A stretch of DNA of 64,000 nucleotides, taken from contig CAMDWG010000011.1 in NCBI GenBank assembly GCA_945878375.1, positions 45,146 through 109,145 of the forward strand. The letters run 5' to 3'. This DNA is from Roseomonas mucosa (lineage in GTDB: Bacteria > Pseudomonadota > Alphaproteobacteria > Acetobacterales > Acetobacteraceae). Every line of letters starts with the position of its first letter. Within the stretch, counting starts at the first letter, position 1. The notes under the pieces were generated by a model that saw only the letters and a list, made by a program, of their open reading frames with translations, was not told where the DNA came from and searched no databases. Of this stretch, positions 7,807 to 16,879 are shown piece by piece. Made by a program: the position numbers and the translations under genes.

Positions 7807-9419
7807 CAGAAGGGCCTCGGGCCGGCGGCGGGGCGCGGTGCGGCCGCGCGTTCCGTGCCGACCACCACGCGCATCCCGTCCTCAAGCCCCGAGACGATCT
7901 CCGTCACCGATCCATCCGTCAGCCCGATGCGGACCGGCACGGCGCGGGGCGGCGCGCCATCGGCCTCTGCCACCCAGACCGTGCCGGGCGCGCCCGCGCC
8001 ACGCGCGCCGCCGCGGGCAGCGGCCAGCCGCGCACGCTGTTCGGGCGTCAGCACCGCGTTGAAGCGCGCAGTCAGGCGCTGGCGCGCGGCCTGGGCCTGC
8101 TGGCGACGCGCCTCGGCATTGGTGGGCAGGCTGGCCATGCGCTCCCGCAGCTCGGCCTGGGCGGCGAGGATTTCCGCGCGCTGGGTGGGCGTCAGGTCGT
8201 CCAATTCGCGCAGCGCCTGGTCGATCGGGCCGCCGGAAGGCGCCGCCGCCGCGCCATCCGTCCCGCCGCCGGCGGGCCGCCAGCGCAAAGCGGCATTGGG
8301 CACGCGGATCGCGGCCTCCCGCTGGTCGGTCACGATCCGCAGCGTCGCGGTCATGCCCGGCAGCAGGCGGCCCTGGGTGTTCGGCGCGGTGACCACGACC
8401 GTGTAGGTCACGACATTCTGCACCGTGGTGGGCGCGAGCCGGATGGTCTTCACACGCCCGCTGAGCGTCGCGCCGGGATGCGCGGCGACGGTGAAGCTCA
8501 CCACCTGCCCCGGCCGGATGCGGCCGATGTCGCTTTCATCCACCGTTGCCCAGAGCTCCATCTCCTCGAGGTTCCCGGCGATCTGGAACAGGATCGGCGA
8601 TTGCAGGCTGACGGCGACGGTCTGCCCGATATCGACATTGCGGGAGATGACGACGCCGTCGATCGGCGCGCGGATGGTGGCGTTGGTCAGATCGACCTCC
8701 ACCTGCTGCAGCTGCGCCGCGCGCTGGGCCCGCGCGGCCTCGGCGGCGGCGATCTGGGCGGCGGCGGTGCGGCGCGCGGCTTCGGCGCCGAGCAGCATCG
8801 CGTCCTGCTGCGCGATGGCGGCGCGCGCGCCGCTCACCTCGGCGCGGAGCCTTTCGGCGACGAATTGCGCGCGGCTCAGGTCGCGTTCCGCATTGACGCC
8901 GCGCGCCCGCAGGTCCCGCGCGCGGCCGAGTTCGGCTTCCGCATCGCGGGCCTGCGCCTCCGCGCTCTCCAGCCGCGCCTGGGCCGCGAGAAGCTGCGCG
9001 CGGGCGGAGCCCAGATCGGCTTCGGCGCGTTCACCTTGGGCGCGGGCGACGGCGACCGCGGCGGTGGCGGATTGCAGATCGGCCTGGGCCGCGGCCTGCC
9101 GGGCCTCGATGGTGCGGGTGTCCAGCCGCGCGACGGGCTGGCCCGCGGTGACGCGGGTGTTGAAATCCGCGAACAGCTCCCTGATCTGGCCTGAAAGCTG
9201 GCTGCCGACCTGCACCGACAGCACCGGGTTCACCGTGCCGGTGGCGGCGACGACAGCGGTGATCGGGCCGCGATCGGCCTCCGCCAGGCGCAGCCGCGGG
9301 GCGGTCTCGGCGGCGCCAGCGATCCAGCCGGGCAGCCAGGGCCGCACCATCGGCGCGCCAAGCCAGGCGGCGGCGCCGAGGGCTGCGATCACGGCAAGAA
9401 GAAGCGGGGCGCGGCGCAT
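7806..9419 (-). CDS. MacA-like periplasmic adaptor with an LTxxQ insertion
   Basis: A 537-residue periplasmic adaptor (membrane fusion protein). The start is ATG 9419, giving an N-terminal anchor (about 4-22). A beta-barrel/lipoyl half (TVNPVLSVQVGSQLSGQI) follows, then a long Ala/Glu/Arg-rich coiled-coil hairpin (about 90-230) and a second lipoyl half with IDGVVISRNVDIGQTV. MacA is usually about 370 residues. The excess is partly a segment at about 384-478 with DDLTPTQRAEIL and VLTPEQRARL, helical and Arg/Ala-rich, resembling Spy/CpxP LTxxQ proteins. The C-terminal strand domain resumes with GTVWVAEADG. It links the inner-membrane permease to an outer-membrane channel. Confidence 0.88.
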   Translation of the reverse strand: MRRAPLLLAVIAALGAAAWLGAPMVRPWLPGWIAGAAETAPRLRLAEADRGPITAVVAATGTVNPVLSVQVGSQLSGQIRELFADFNTRVTAGQPVARLDTRTIEARQAAAQADLQSATAAVAVARAQGERAEADLGSARAQLLAAQARLESAEAQARDAEAELGRARDLRARGVNAERDLSRAQFVAERLRAEVSGARAAIAQQDAMLLGAEAARRTAAAQIAAAEAARAQRAAQLQQVEVDLTNATIRAPIDGVVISRNVDIGQTVAVSLQSPILFQIAGNLEEMELWATVDESDIGRIRPGQVVSFTVAAHPGATLSGRVKTIRLAPTTVQNVVTYTVVVTAPNTQGRLLPGMTATLRIVTDQREAAIRVPNAALRWRPAGGGTDGAAAAPSGGPIDQALRELDDLTPTQRAEILAAQAELRERMASLPTNAEARRQQAQAARQRLTARFNAVLTPEQRARLAAARGGARGAGAPGTVWVAEADGAPPRAVPVRIGLTDGSVTEIVSGLEDGMRVVVGTERAAAPRPAAGPRPF

Positions 9420-9496
9420 GGGACACCAGTTTGCGCCTAGACATGTAACGCGCCTATGTCCGGCCTGCATCGAAAGATGGTGCGGGGAGGCAGGCG

Positions 9497-10420
9497 ATGC
9501 GGATGCTGGTGCTCGGCGCGGGGGCGCTCGGGGGATATTTCGGCGGGCGGGCGCTGGAAGCGGGGCTGGATGTCGCCTTCCTGGTGCGGCCGCGCCGCGC
9601 GGCGCAACTGGCGCGCGACGGGTTGCGTGTCGAAAGCCCGCTGGGCGACATCACGCGTCCCGTGACCACGGTCGAACAGGCCGGGCCGGGCTTCGATGCC
9701 GTGCTGCTCTCCTGCAAGGCCTATGACCTGGACGACGCGATCGCCGCGATCCGCCCGGCGGTGGAAGCGGGCGCCGCCGTGCTGCCGGTGCTGAACGGTC
9801 TGGCGCATATGGCCGCGCTGAACGACGCCTTCGGCCCCACGCGGGTCTGGGGGGGGCTGGCGAAATGCCAGGCGACGCTGACCGCCGATGGGGTGGTGAA
9901 GCATCTCGGCGACTGGCGCTGGCTGACCTTCGGCGAGGAGGACGGGCGGATGGATGGCCGCGCCGCCGCGCTGGCCGCCGCCCTCGGCCGCACCAAGGGC
10001 CTGGAGGCGGAAGCGGTGCCCGATATCGCGCGGCGGATGTGGGAAAAGCTGGTGCATCTCGGCACCGTCGCGGCCGGGACGGTGCTGATGCGGGCCAGCG
10101 TGGGGGAGATCGTGCGCGCCGGGGGGCGGGATGTGCTAGTCACGATCCTGGAACGCAACGCGGCCATCGCCGCCGCCCATGGGCATGCGATGACGCGGGC
10201 CTTCCTCGACAGCTACCGCGCCCTGTTCTCGGACCCGGCCAGCGCCTACACCGCGTCGATGCTGCGGGACCTGGAAGCGGGCGGGCGGACGGAGGCCGAG
10301 CATATCCTGGGCTTCCTGGCGTCAGCGGCGCGGGAGGCGGGCGTGCCGGAGGATTTGCACGCCCTGGCCCTGCTGCATGCGCGGGCCTATGACCAGCGCC
10401 GCGCGGCGGGTCGCGCCTGA
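9497..10420 (+). CDS. 2-dehydropantoate 2-reductase family protein
   Basis: A 307-residue protein of the ketopantoate reductase (PanE/ApbA) family, NADPH-dependent. The N-terminal dinucleotide fold has LGAGALGGYFGGR (5-17), then VLLSCKAYDLDDAI with the conserved Lys, and a C-terminal helical domain with MWEKLVHLGTVAAGTVLMRAS. True PanE makes pantoate for coenzyme A. Many paralogues of this family have other 2-oxo acid substrates, so I do not assign panE. The start ATG 9497 follows GGGGAGGCAGGCG. It is divergent from the efflux adaptor (77 bp apart). Confidence 0.88.
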   Translation: MRMLVLGAGALGGYFGGRALEAGLDVAFLVRPRRAAQLARDGLRVESPLGDITRPVTTVEQAGPGFDAVLLSCKAYDLDDAIAAIRPAVEAGAAVLPVLNGLAHMAALNDAFGPTRVWGGLAKCQATLTADGVVKHLGDWRWLTFGEEDGRMDGRAAALAAALGRTKGLEAEAVPDIARRMWEKLVHLGTVAAGTVLMRASVGEIVRAGGRDVLVTILERNAAIAAAHGHAMTRAFLDSYRALFSDPASAYTASMLRDLEAGGRTEAEHILGFLASAAREAGVPEDLHALALLHARAYDQRRAAGRA

Positions 10421-10503
10421 AGCCGCGCGGGAGGATATCTGCCCGGTCTGGCCTGATCGGCCCGGCCCCCCTATCTTCCGCCTGCCATCAGCAGGGGATC
10501 GCC

Positions 10504-10740
10504 ATGCGCGACGCGCGCCAGACGGGCTACACGCCCGTGCAGCTTCCCGGCGTCACGCCGGAGGAGATGATCACGGTCGAAAGCCGCACCGTTGGCTGCG
10601 ACGGTGGCGCCAAGGGGGGTGCATCCGCGCTCGGCCATCCGCTGGTCTATCTCCGCATCGAGGACCGGCAGGTCACCTGCCCCTATTGCTCGCGCACCTA
10701 TGTGCTGGCCGAGGGCGCCGGCGACGGAGACAACCATTGA
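10504..10740 (+). CDS. Zinc-finger protein, NDUFS6-like (zf-CHCC family)
   Basis: A 78-residue protein of the zf-CHCC family, related to the C-terminal zinc site of mitochondrial complex I subunit NDUFS6. The ligands are visible as C32 in VGCDGG, H45 in GHPLVYL and the pair C59-x-x-C62 in VTCPYCSRTYVL, all in the expected order. It is encoded just upstream of polA in the same direction. With the NDUFS4-like gene near 4.7 kb this is the second complex I accessory gene in the window, neither beside nuo genes. Confidence 0.9.
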   Translation: MRDARQTGYTPVQLPGVTPEEMITVESRTVGCDGGAKGGASALGHPLVYLRIEDRQVTCPYCSRTYVLAEGAGDGDNH

Positions 10741-10774
10741 GCGCGCCTTCGGCGCGACGGCCACTGAGCCGCCA

Positions 10775-13582
10775 GTGAGCGAGACCAACGGCGCGAACGG
10801 CGTCCCCCCGGTCGCGCCGGGGGAGAAGCGCCTGATTCTCATCGACGGGTCGGGCTACATCTTCCGCGCCTTCCACGCCCTGCCGCCGATGACCCGGCCG
10901 GACGGGGTGCATGTCAACGCCGTCTACGGCTTCACCAGCCTGCTTTCGACCTTCCTGACGAAGCATGCCGCCAGCCATATCGCGGTGGTCTTCGACAGCG
11001 CGCGGGTGACCTTCCGCAACGAGATCTACCCCGCGTACAAGGCGCATCGGCCCGAACCGCCGCCCGAACTCGTCCCGCAATTCGCCCTGATCCGCGACGC
11101 GACGGAAGCGCTCGGCGTCTGCAAGGTGGAACAGCCGGGCTATGAGGCCGACGACATGATCGCGGCCTATGCCCGCGCCTTCGTGGCCGAAGGTGGGACG
11201 GTCGCCATCGTCTCCTCCGACAAGGATCTGATGCAGCTGATCCGGCCGGGCGTGGAGATGCTCGACCCGATCAAGCAGAAGCCGATCCGCGAGCCGGAGG
11301 TGCTGGAGAAATTCGGCGTCCCGCCCGACAAGGTGGTGGAGGTCCAGGCCCTGGCCGGTGATTCCACCGACAACGTCCCCGGCGTGCCCGGCATCGGCAT
11401 CAAGACCGCCGCGCAACTCATCACCGAGTATGGCGACCTCGAAACGCTGCTGGCCAGCACGGCGAAGATCAAGCAGCCGAAGCGGCGCGAGGCGCTGGAA
11501 CAGAACGCGGAAAAGGCGCGGATCAGCAAGCGGCTGGTGCAGCTGGACGCCGACGCGCCGATGCCCACCCCGATCGAGCAGATGGCCGCGCGTGCGCCAG
11601 AGCCCGCGACGCTCGAGAAATTCCTGCGCGAGAACGGCTTCCGCAGCCTGCTCGCGCGGCTGGGCTTCGGGGAGGCTGCGGGCGCGGCCAAGACCGTCCG
11701 TCCCGTCGCCACCGCACCCGAAGCGCCCGCCCCGGCGCAGGACCTGCCCTTCGGCCCCTATGAGACGGTGACGACGCTCGATGCGCTGCGCGGCTGGATC
11801 GCGCGGGCGCGAGAGGCCGGCGTGATCGGGCTGGACACCGAGACGACGGGGCTGGACGCGCTGAAGGTCAGCCTCGTCGGGATCTCGCTCGCGGTCGCGC
11901 CCGGCCAGGCCTGCTACATCCCGCTGCGCCACGAAGGCAGCGGCGATCTGATGGGCACGGCCGCGCCGGCGCAGATCGACTTCGCCGCCGCGATGGCGGA
12001 GCTGAAGCCGCTGCTGGAAGACCCGGCCGTCCTCAAGGTGCTGCACAACGCGAAATACGACCTCGAAGTGCTGTGCCGGGCGGAGAATGGCGGCATCGCC
12101 GTCGCGCCCGTGGATGACAGCATGATGATCTCCTACGCCATGGAGGCCGGGCGGCATGGGCATGGGATGGATGAGTTGTCGTCCCTCCATCTTGGCCATG
12201 TCCCGATCAGCTTCGACAGCGTGACCGGCACCGGGCGCGCGCGCATCCCCTTCAGCCAGGTCGCGCTCGACAAGGCGACGGCCTATGCGGCCGAGGATGC
12301 CGACGTCACGCTGCGGCTCTGGGCCCTACTCAGGCCGCGGCTGCGAGAGGCGAAGGCGCTCGCGCTGTATGAACAGGTGGAACGCCGGATGGTCGGCGTG
12401 CTGCGGGACATGGAGATCGCCGGCATCAAGATCGACGCCGCCGAACTCGCCCGCATCGGCGAGGATTTTTCCGAGAAGCTCGTGCGCTACGAGCGCCAAT
12501 GCCATGAGCTGGCCGGGCGTCCCTTCAATGTCGGATCGCCGAAGCAACTCGGCGAGATCCTGTTCGACGAGATGAAGCTGCCGGGCGGCAAGCGCAGCAA
12601 GCTGACCGGCGCCTGGGGCACCGATGCCGCGGTGCTGGAAGAACTGGCCGCGCAGGGCGTGGACCTCGCGCGGCGCGTGCTGGACTGGCGGCAGATCCAG
12701 AAGCTGAAATCAACTTACGTGGATGCACTGGCGCAGAAGGCCGATGCGCAGGGCCGCGTGCACACCGATTTCGCGATGGCCGTCACCTCCACCGGGCGGC
12801 TGTCCTCCACCGAGCCGAACCTGCAGAACATCCCCGTCCGGACGGAAGAAGGGGCGCGCATCCGCGGCGCCTTCGTGGCGGAAGCGGGCCATGTGCTCGT
12901 CTCCGCCGACTACAGCCAGATCGAGCTGCGGATCCTGGCCCATGTCGCCGATGTGCCGAGCCTGAAGCAGGCCTTCGCGAATGGCGAGGACATCCACAGC
13001 CGGACCGCCGCCGACATCTTCCACCTCGACCCTGCCAAGGTGGACAAGGAAGCCAGGCGGCGCGCGAAGACGATCAATTTCGGCATCATCTACGGCATGT
13101 CGGCCTTCGGCCTCGGCGCGCGGCTCGGCATCCCGCCGGGGGAGGCGCGGGCGATCATCGACGCCTATTTCGCGCGCTACCCTGGCATCCGCGCCTGCAT
13201 GGAACGGCTGAAGGAAGACGCCCGCACCCGCGGCCATGTCCAATCGCCCTTCGGCCGCAAGCTCTGGATCGCGGAGATCGCGTCGAAGGACCCCATGCGC
13301 CGCGCCGGCGCCGAACGCGCGGCGATCAACGCCCCCTTCCAGGGCGGCGCGGCGGAGATCATCAAGCGCGCCATGGTGCGCGTGCCCCAGGCGCTGCGGG
13401 ACGCCGGGCTGTCGGGGCGGATGCTGTTGCAGGTGCATGACGAGCTGGTGCTGGAAGTGCCGGAGGCAGAGGCGGAAGCGACGGCCCGGCTGCTGCGCCA
13501 GGTGATGGAATCGGCCGCCGAGCTGTCGGTCCCGCTGGCGGTCGAGGTCGGCCACGGGCGTTCCTGGGCGGACGCGCATTGA
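10775..13582 (+). CDS. polA: DNA polymerase I
   Basis: A 935-residue family A polymerase for Okazaki fragment processing and repair. It has a 5'-3' exonuclease domain (about 15-290, RLILIDGSGYIFRAFHA, SSDKDLMQL). A 3'-5' exonuclease (about 330-540) keeps its catalytic motifs GLDTETTG, HNAKYDLEVL and YAAEDADVTLRLW, so proofreading should be active. The polymerase domain has motif A DYSQIELRIL (about 711), motif B RRAKTINFGIIYG and motif C VHDELVLEV (about 887). I start at GTG 10775 (VSETNG), because the frame upstream overlaps the zinc-finger gene. The TGA overlaps the TTG start of the next gene. Confidence 0.95.
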   Translation: MSETNGANGVPPVAPGEKRLILIDGSGYIFRAFHALPPMTRPDGVHVNAVYGFTSLLSTFLTKHAASHIAVVFDSARVTFRNEIYPAYKAHRPEPPPELVPQFALIRDATEALGVCKVEQPGYEADDMIAAYARAFVAEGGTVAIVSSDKDLMQLIRPGVEMLDPIKQKPIREPEVLEKFGVPPDKVVEVQALAGDSTDNVPGVPGIGIKTAAQLITEYGDLETLLASTAKIKQPKRREALEQNAEKARISKRLVQLDADAPMPTPIEQMAARAPEPATLEKFLRENGFRSLLARLGFGEAAGAAKTVRPVATAPEAPAPAQDLPFGPYETVTTLDALRGWIARAREAGVIGLDTETTGLDALKVSLVGISLAVAPGQACYIPLRHEGSGDLMGTAAPAQIDFAAAMAELKPLLEDPAVLKVLHNAKYDLEVLCRAENGGIAVAPVDDSMMISYAMEAGRHGHGMDELSSLHLGHVPISFDSVTGTGRARIPFSQVALDKATAYAAEDADVTLRLWALLRPRLREAKALALYEQVERRMVGVLRDMEIAGIKIDAAELARIGEDFSEKLVRYERQCHELAGRPFNVGSPKQLGEILFDEMKLPGGKRSKLTGAWGTDAAVLEELAAQGVDLARRVLDWRQIQKLKSTYVDALAQKADAQGRVHTDFAMAVTSTGRLSSTEPNLQNIPVRTEEGARIRGAFVAEAGHVLVSADYSQIELRILAHVADVPSLKQAFANGEDIHSRTAADIFHLDPAKVDKEARRRAKTINFGIIYGMSAFGLGARLGIPPGEARAIIDAYFARYPGIRACMERLKEDARTRGHVQSPFGRKLWIAEIASKDPMRRAGAERAAINAPFQGGAAEIIKRAMVRVPQALRDAGLSGRMLLQVHDELVLEVPEAEAEATARLLRQVMESAAELSVPLAVEVGHGRSWADAH

Positions 13583-14775
13583 GCGCCATCGCGGGCAGCG
13601 CCACCGGGGCCGGCTGGACGGCGGGGGAGAAGAAGACGCTGCTGGCCATCGCCGCGGCGCATGCGGTCAGCCACCTGCACCTGCTGGTCTTCCCGCCGCT
13701 GTTCCCGCTGCTGCGGACGGAACTCGGCGTGGGCTTCGTGGAACTCGGCCTCGCGGTCACGCTGTTCAACCTGGTCTCGGGCGCGACCCAGGCGCCGATG
13801 GGCTTCCTGGTGGACCGCGTCGGGGCGCGGCGCGTGCTGGCGGGAGGGATCGCGCTGGGCAGCGCGGCCTTCGCGGCCTTCGCGCTGGGCGGCAGCTATG
13901 GCTGGCTGATCTTCGCGGCCGCGCTCGCGGGGCTGGCCAATTCGGTCTACCACCCGGCGGATTACGCCATCCTCGGCCAGCATATCGGCGCGTCGCGGAT
14001 GGGGCGCGCCTTTTCCTGGCACACTTTCGCCGGCTATGCGGGCGGCGCGGTGGCGCCACTGACGATGCTCGGCCTGGCCGCCGCCTTCGGGGTGCGCGGG
14101 GCGGTGGCGGGGGGCGCACTGATCGGCTTCGCGGTCGCGGCCTATGTCTGGGTCGCCTGCCCGCGCGACGAGGCCACCCCGCGCCCAACTGGCGGCAAGG
14201 CGGCGGCGCAGCGGGTGATGAGCCCCGCGATCATCGGCCTGACCGGCTTCTTCGTGCTGATCGCGATGTCGCTCGGCGGGATCAACAACTTCGGCATGGC
14301 CGCGCTGGTGGCGGGGCGGGAGATGACGCTCGGCCTGGCCAGCGCGGGGCTCACGGCCTTCCTGGTCGGCTCGGCCTCAGGCGTCTTGCTGGGCGGGCGG
14401 CTGGCGGACCGGGTGCAGCGGCACGGGCTGGTGGCGGGGGCGGGCTTCGCCGGTGCGGCGGCGGCGACGCTCTGTGTCGTGCTGCTGCCGCTGCCGGCGG
14501 TGGCGATGGTGGCGCTGCTGGGCGTGGCCGGGACGCTGAGCGGGCTCTGCATGCCGTCGCGCGACATGATGGTGCGCGCCGCCGCGCCGCCGGGGCAGGC
14601 GGGGGCGGCCTTCGGCATCGTCTCCACCGGCTTCAACCTGGGCGGCATCGCCGCGCCGCTGCTGTTCGGCTGGCTCATGGACAGCGGCAGCCCGAACACG
14701 GTCTTCCTGGTCGCGGCCGGCTTCATGCTGACCACCGCGCTGGCCGCCGCCCTGCCGGAATTGCGCCGCCGGTAG
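13579..14775 (+). CDS. Major facilitator superfamily transporter
   Basis: A 398-residue polytopic inner-membrane protein with about 12 hydrophobic helices. It has an MFS loop 2-3 motif GFLVDRVGARRVLAGG (about 75-90), and the second half repeats the pattern (GGRLADRVQRHGLVAG). The N-terminal HAVSHLHLLVFPPLFPLLRTELG loosely recalls fosmidomycin-resistance-type MFS proteins, but I would not assign a substrate. The start TTG at 13579 overlaps the polA stop (TTGA), so it is translationally coupled to polA despite an unrelated role. A hairpin follows the stop. Confidence 0.88.
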   Translation: MSAIAGSATGAGWTAGEKKTLLAIAAAHAVSHLHLLVFPPLFPLLRTELGVGFVELGLAVTLFNLVSGATQAPMGFLVDRVGARRVLAGGIALGSAAFAAFALGGSYGWLIFAAALAGLANSVYHPADYAILGQHIGASRMGRAFSWHTFAGYAGGAVAPLTMLGLAAAFGVRGAVAGGALIGFAVAAYVWVACPRDEATPRPTGGKAAAQRVMSPAIIGLTGFFVLIAMSLGGINNFGMAALVAGREMTLGLASAGLTAFLVGSASGVLLGGRLADRVQRHGLVAGAGFAGAAAATLCVVLLPLPAVAMVALLGVAGTLSGLCMPSRDMMVRAAAPPGQAGAAFGIVSTGFNLGGIAAPLLFGWLMDSGSPNTVFLVAAGFMLTTALAAALPELRRR

Positions 14776-14787
14776 AAGATCCGCCTC

Positions 14788-14814
14788 TCCTGCCCGCCAG
14801 TATAGGCGGGAGGA
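14788..14814 (+). terminator. Hairpin between the MFS gene and the Lrp-type regulator
   Basis: TCCT-(G)-CCCGCC at 14788-14798, loop AGTATA, and GGCGGGAGGA at 14805-14814 form a 10-bp stem with one bulged G. It lies 13 bases after the MFS stop and 48 bases before the regulator start. It may end the polA-MFS transcript or act in the regulator's leader; there is no T tract. Confidence 0.45.
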
Positions 14815-14862
14815 GGATGTTCCTGCTATCGGAACTTGTTCGACACGCGAAGGGTCTTCGAC

Positions 14863-15333
14863 ATGTCCGCCACCGCGGAACTGGACCGCATTGATCGCGA
14901 GATCCTGCGGCTGCTGATGCAGGACGCCTCGCGCTCGCTCGCCGAGATCGCGGCGGAGGTGGGGCTGACGCCCACCCCTTGCTGGAAGCGCGTGAAGCGC
15001 ATGGAGGAGCAGGGCGTCATCACCGGCCGGGTCGCGCTGGTGGACCCGGCGCGGGTCGGCCTGCCCATCTCGGTCTTCGTCGCGGTCGAGACGGGGGACC
15101 ATTCCGCCGATTGGATCGCCCGCTTCGCCGCCGCCGTGGACAGCCTGCCGGAGATCGTGGAGTGCTGGCGGCTGGGCGGGGATGTGGACTACCTGCTGCG
15201 GGTCGTGGTGCCGGACATGGCCGGCTACGATGCCTTCTACCGCCGCTTCGTCGCCGCCGTGCCGGCGCTGCGGAAGGTGACGGGGCGCTTCGCGATGGAA
15301 CGCGTGAAGGTCACCACCGCCCTGCCGATCTGA
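14863..15333 (+). CDS. Lrp/AsnC family transcriptional regulator
   Basis: A 156-residue regulator with an N-terminal winged HTH (about 5-55: LDRIDREILRLLMQDASRSLAEIA, then TPCWKRVKRMEEQGVI) and a C-terminal RAM ligand-binding domain (about 65-150, including CWRLGGDVDYLLRVVVPDMAGYDAFYRR). Members bind amino acids and often control an adjacent exporter. The start is ATG 14863, with AAGG 9-10 bases upstream; a TTG start at 14836 would add nine residues. The downstream EamA permease is a plausible target, by position only. Confidence 0.92.
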   Translation: MSATAELDRIDREILRLLMQDASRSLAEIAAEVGLTPTPCWKRVKRMEEQGVITGRVALVDPARVGLPISVFVAVETGDHSADWIARFAAAVDSLPEIVECWRLGGDVDYLLRVVVPDMAGYDAFYRRFVAAVPALRKVTGRFAMERVKVTTALPI

Positions 15334-15559
15334 GGCGCCCGGCGTCACGGATCGCCCAAGGCCCATGATCGCCACAGCGCGCGCCGTGACCGCGGGCCGG
15401 ACAGGCGGCGCTGCCTCGGCGCCGATGGCCCCACATCGCGCCCGATCGCAGGCGGCAGCCCATTCCGCCCCGCCCATGGACATCCGACCTTGCGATTGCA
15501 GGGCAGGGTCACGCGGGCGGACGTTCACGCCCGCATCCGATCTGATCTAGCCTGCCCGG

Positions 15560-16453
15560 GTGAGCCAGACCCGTGACGTTTCCCTCGGCCTCGCCTTCGG
15601 GCTTGCCGCCGCCTTGGCCTGGGGGGCGCAGGCGGTGGTCGCGCGCAGCGGCACGGTGGCGGGCTACACGCCGCTCGACCTCGCGGCGTTGCGCTACATC
15701 GCGGCGGGGCTGGTGCTGGCGCCCTTCGCCTGGCGGGCGCGGCAGGTGCTGGCCGCCATCGGGCTGAAGCGGCTGGTCGTCATCGCCATCGCGGGCGGGG
15801 CGGGGAATGCGCTGCTGTTCTCCTGGGGCCTGGTGCATGCGCCGGCCAGCCATGGCGGCACCATCGCGCCCATCACGGCCGCGATCATGGGCGCGGTGCT
15901 CGGCATTCCGCTGCTGCGCGAATGGCCGACGCGCGGGCGGGTGGTCGCCATCGGCGTCATCGTCGCCGGCGTGGCGCTGATCGGCTGGGATGGCATCGGC
16001 GGCGCGCATCCGGGCGCCTGGCGAGGCGACCTGATCCTGCTCTGCGCCGGGACCAGCTGGGCGGCCTTCACCCTGCTGCTGCGGCGCTGGCGGGTGCCGG
16101 CGCTGGCGGGGAATGCGGCGGTCTGTTGCCTGTCGGCGCTGATGCTGGTGCCGGTCTGGCTGATGCTCGGCATGGGATCGGTGCCCGGGCAGCCGATCGG
16201 GATGACGCTGCTGCAGATGGTCGCGCAGGGGCTGGTCGCCTCGGCGCTGGCGACCACGCTCTATGCCAGGGCAGGGGAGTTGCTGGGGGCGACGCGCACC
16301 GCCTGCCTCACCGCGCTGGTGCCGGTCACGGCGGTGATGCTGTCGGTCATGGTGCTGGCCGAGCCGCTGGGCCTGGCGAAGCTGGCCGGCGTGACGCTGG
16401 CGGTCGGCGGCATGCTGGTGGCGGTGGTGTTCACCGGCCGCAGGATGCGCTGA
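15560..16453 (+). CDS. EamA/DMT-family permease
   Basis: A 297-residue inner-membrane protein made of two EamA halves, about ten hydrophobic helices in all. The first half starts LGLAFGLAAALAWGAQAVVARSG; the second starts GAWRGDLILLCAGTSWAAFTLLLRRW. The C-terminal half holds the typical ALATTLYARAGELLGATRTA and LAEPLGLAKLAGV. Such drug/metabolite transporters export amino acids or other small molecules. The start is GTG 15560. The 226-bp gap upstream holds no convincing gene; the Lrp-type regulator lies on its far side. Confidence 0.88.
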   Translation: MSQTRDVSLGLAFGLAAALAWGAQAVVARSGTVAGYTPLDLAALRYIAAGLVLAPFAWRARQVLAAIGLKRLVVIAIAGGAGNALLFSWGLVHAPASHGGTIAPITAAIMGAVLGIPLLREWPTRGRVVAIGVIVAGVALIGWDGIGGAHPGAWRGDLILLCAGTSWAAFTLLLRRWRVPALAGNAAVCCLSALMLVPVWLMLGMGSVPGQPIGMTLLQMVAQGLVASALATTLYARAGELLGATRTACLTALVPVTAVMLSVMVLAEPLGLAKLAGVTLAVGGMLVAVVFTGRRMR

Positions 16454-16477
16454 AGCGGGCCGCCCGACGCGATCCGC

Positions 16478-16726
16478 CTATTCGGCGGCGGGCAGGTCCG
16501 GGCGGGCCCAGCGCGGCATGCCGCAGCCCGTCAGCGCGGCCATGCGATCCCGCGCCAGCAGTCTTTCGCGCGTCAGGCGGCGGATCAGCATCTCATCCGG
16601 TGTGGCGCGCGCGCGTTCGGCGGTGATCTGCCGTTCGAGATCGGCCTGGCGTTCATCCAGCCGCCCCATCAGGGAATGGCCCAGTGGCGATGCCATCGGG
16701 GAAAGGCCCGGCAGGACCCTACGCAT
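16478..16726 (-). CDS. Small helical protein, YdcH/DUF465-like
   Basis: An 82-residue predicted cytoplasmic protein. The middle (about 17-62) is one amphipathic helical stretch rich in Arg, Glu and Leu (LDERQADLERQITAER, then LIRRLTRERLLARDRMAAL), matching the general look of the DUF465/YdcH family (LKKEKL-type motif). The start at 16726 is well supported by AGGAGGAGGG at 16731-16740. The C-terminal CGMPRWARPDLPAAE is not part of that family pattern. No function is known. Confidence 0.65.
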   Translation of the reverse strand: MRRVLPGLSPMASPLGHSLMGRLDERQADLERQITAERARATPDEMLIRRLTRERLLARDRMAALTGCGMPRWARPDLPAAE

Positions 16727-16879
16727 CACGCCCTCCTCCTTCCGTCTCCGTCCCGGCCGGGTGCCGCAAATCTCCGGCGGCGCCGACCATGACAAGATGG
16801 TGACGCTTGGGCGTGTCGGATTCAAGGCATTTCGTCGGCGCTCGCTGGCGGCGACTCGCGGAGACTCCTGCCCATTCCC

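Noticed and set aside
10592..10774. In-frame extension of polA upstream of GTG 10775
   Set aside because: It overlaps the zinc-finger gene in another frame and its residues do not resemble a polymerase N-terminus.
10673..12199. Long open frame on the minus strand opposite polA (508 codons)
   Set aside because: It is antisense to a well-supported polymerase. Its composition is Arg/Gly/His-rich as expected of a shadow frame in high-GC DNA, and it matches no family.
15365..15550. 61-codon frame between the Lrp-type and EamA genes
   Set aside because: No ribosome site, unpatterned Ala/Arg/Pro sequence, and it lies in an ordinary intergenic gap.
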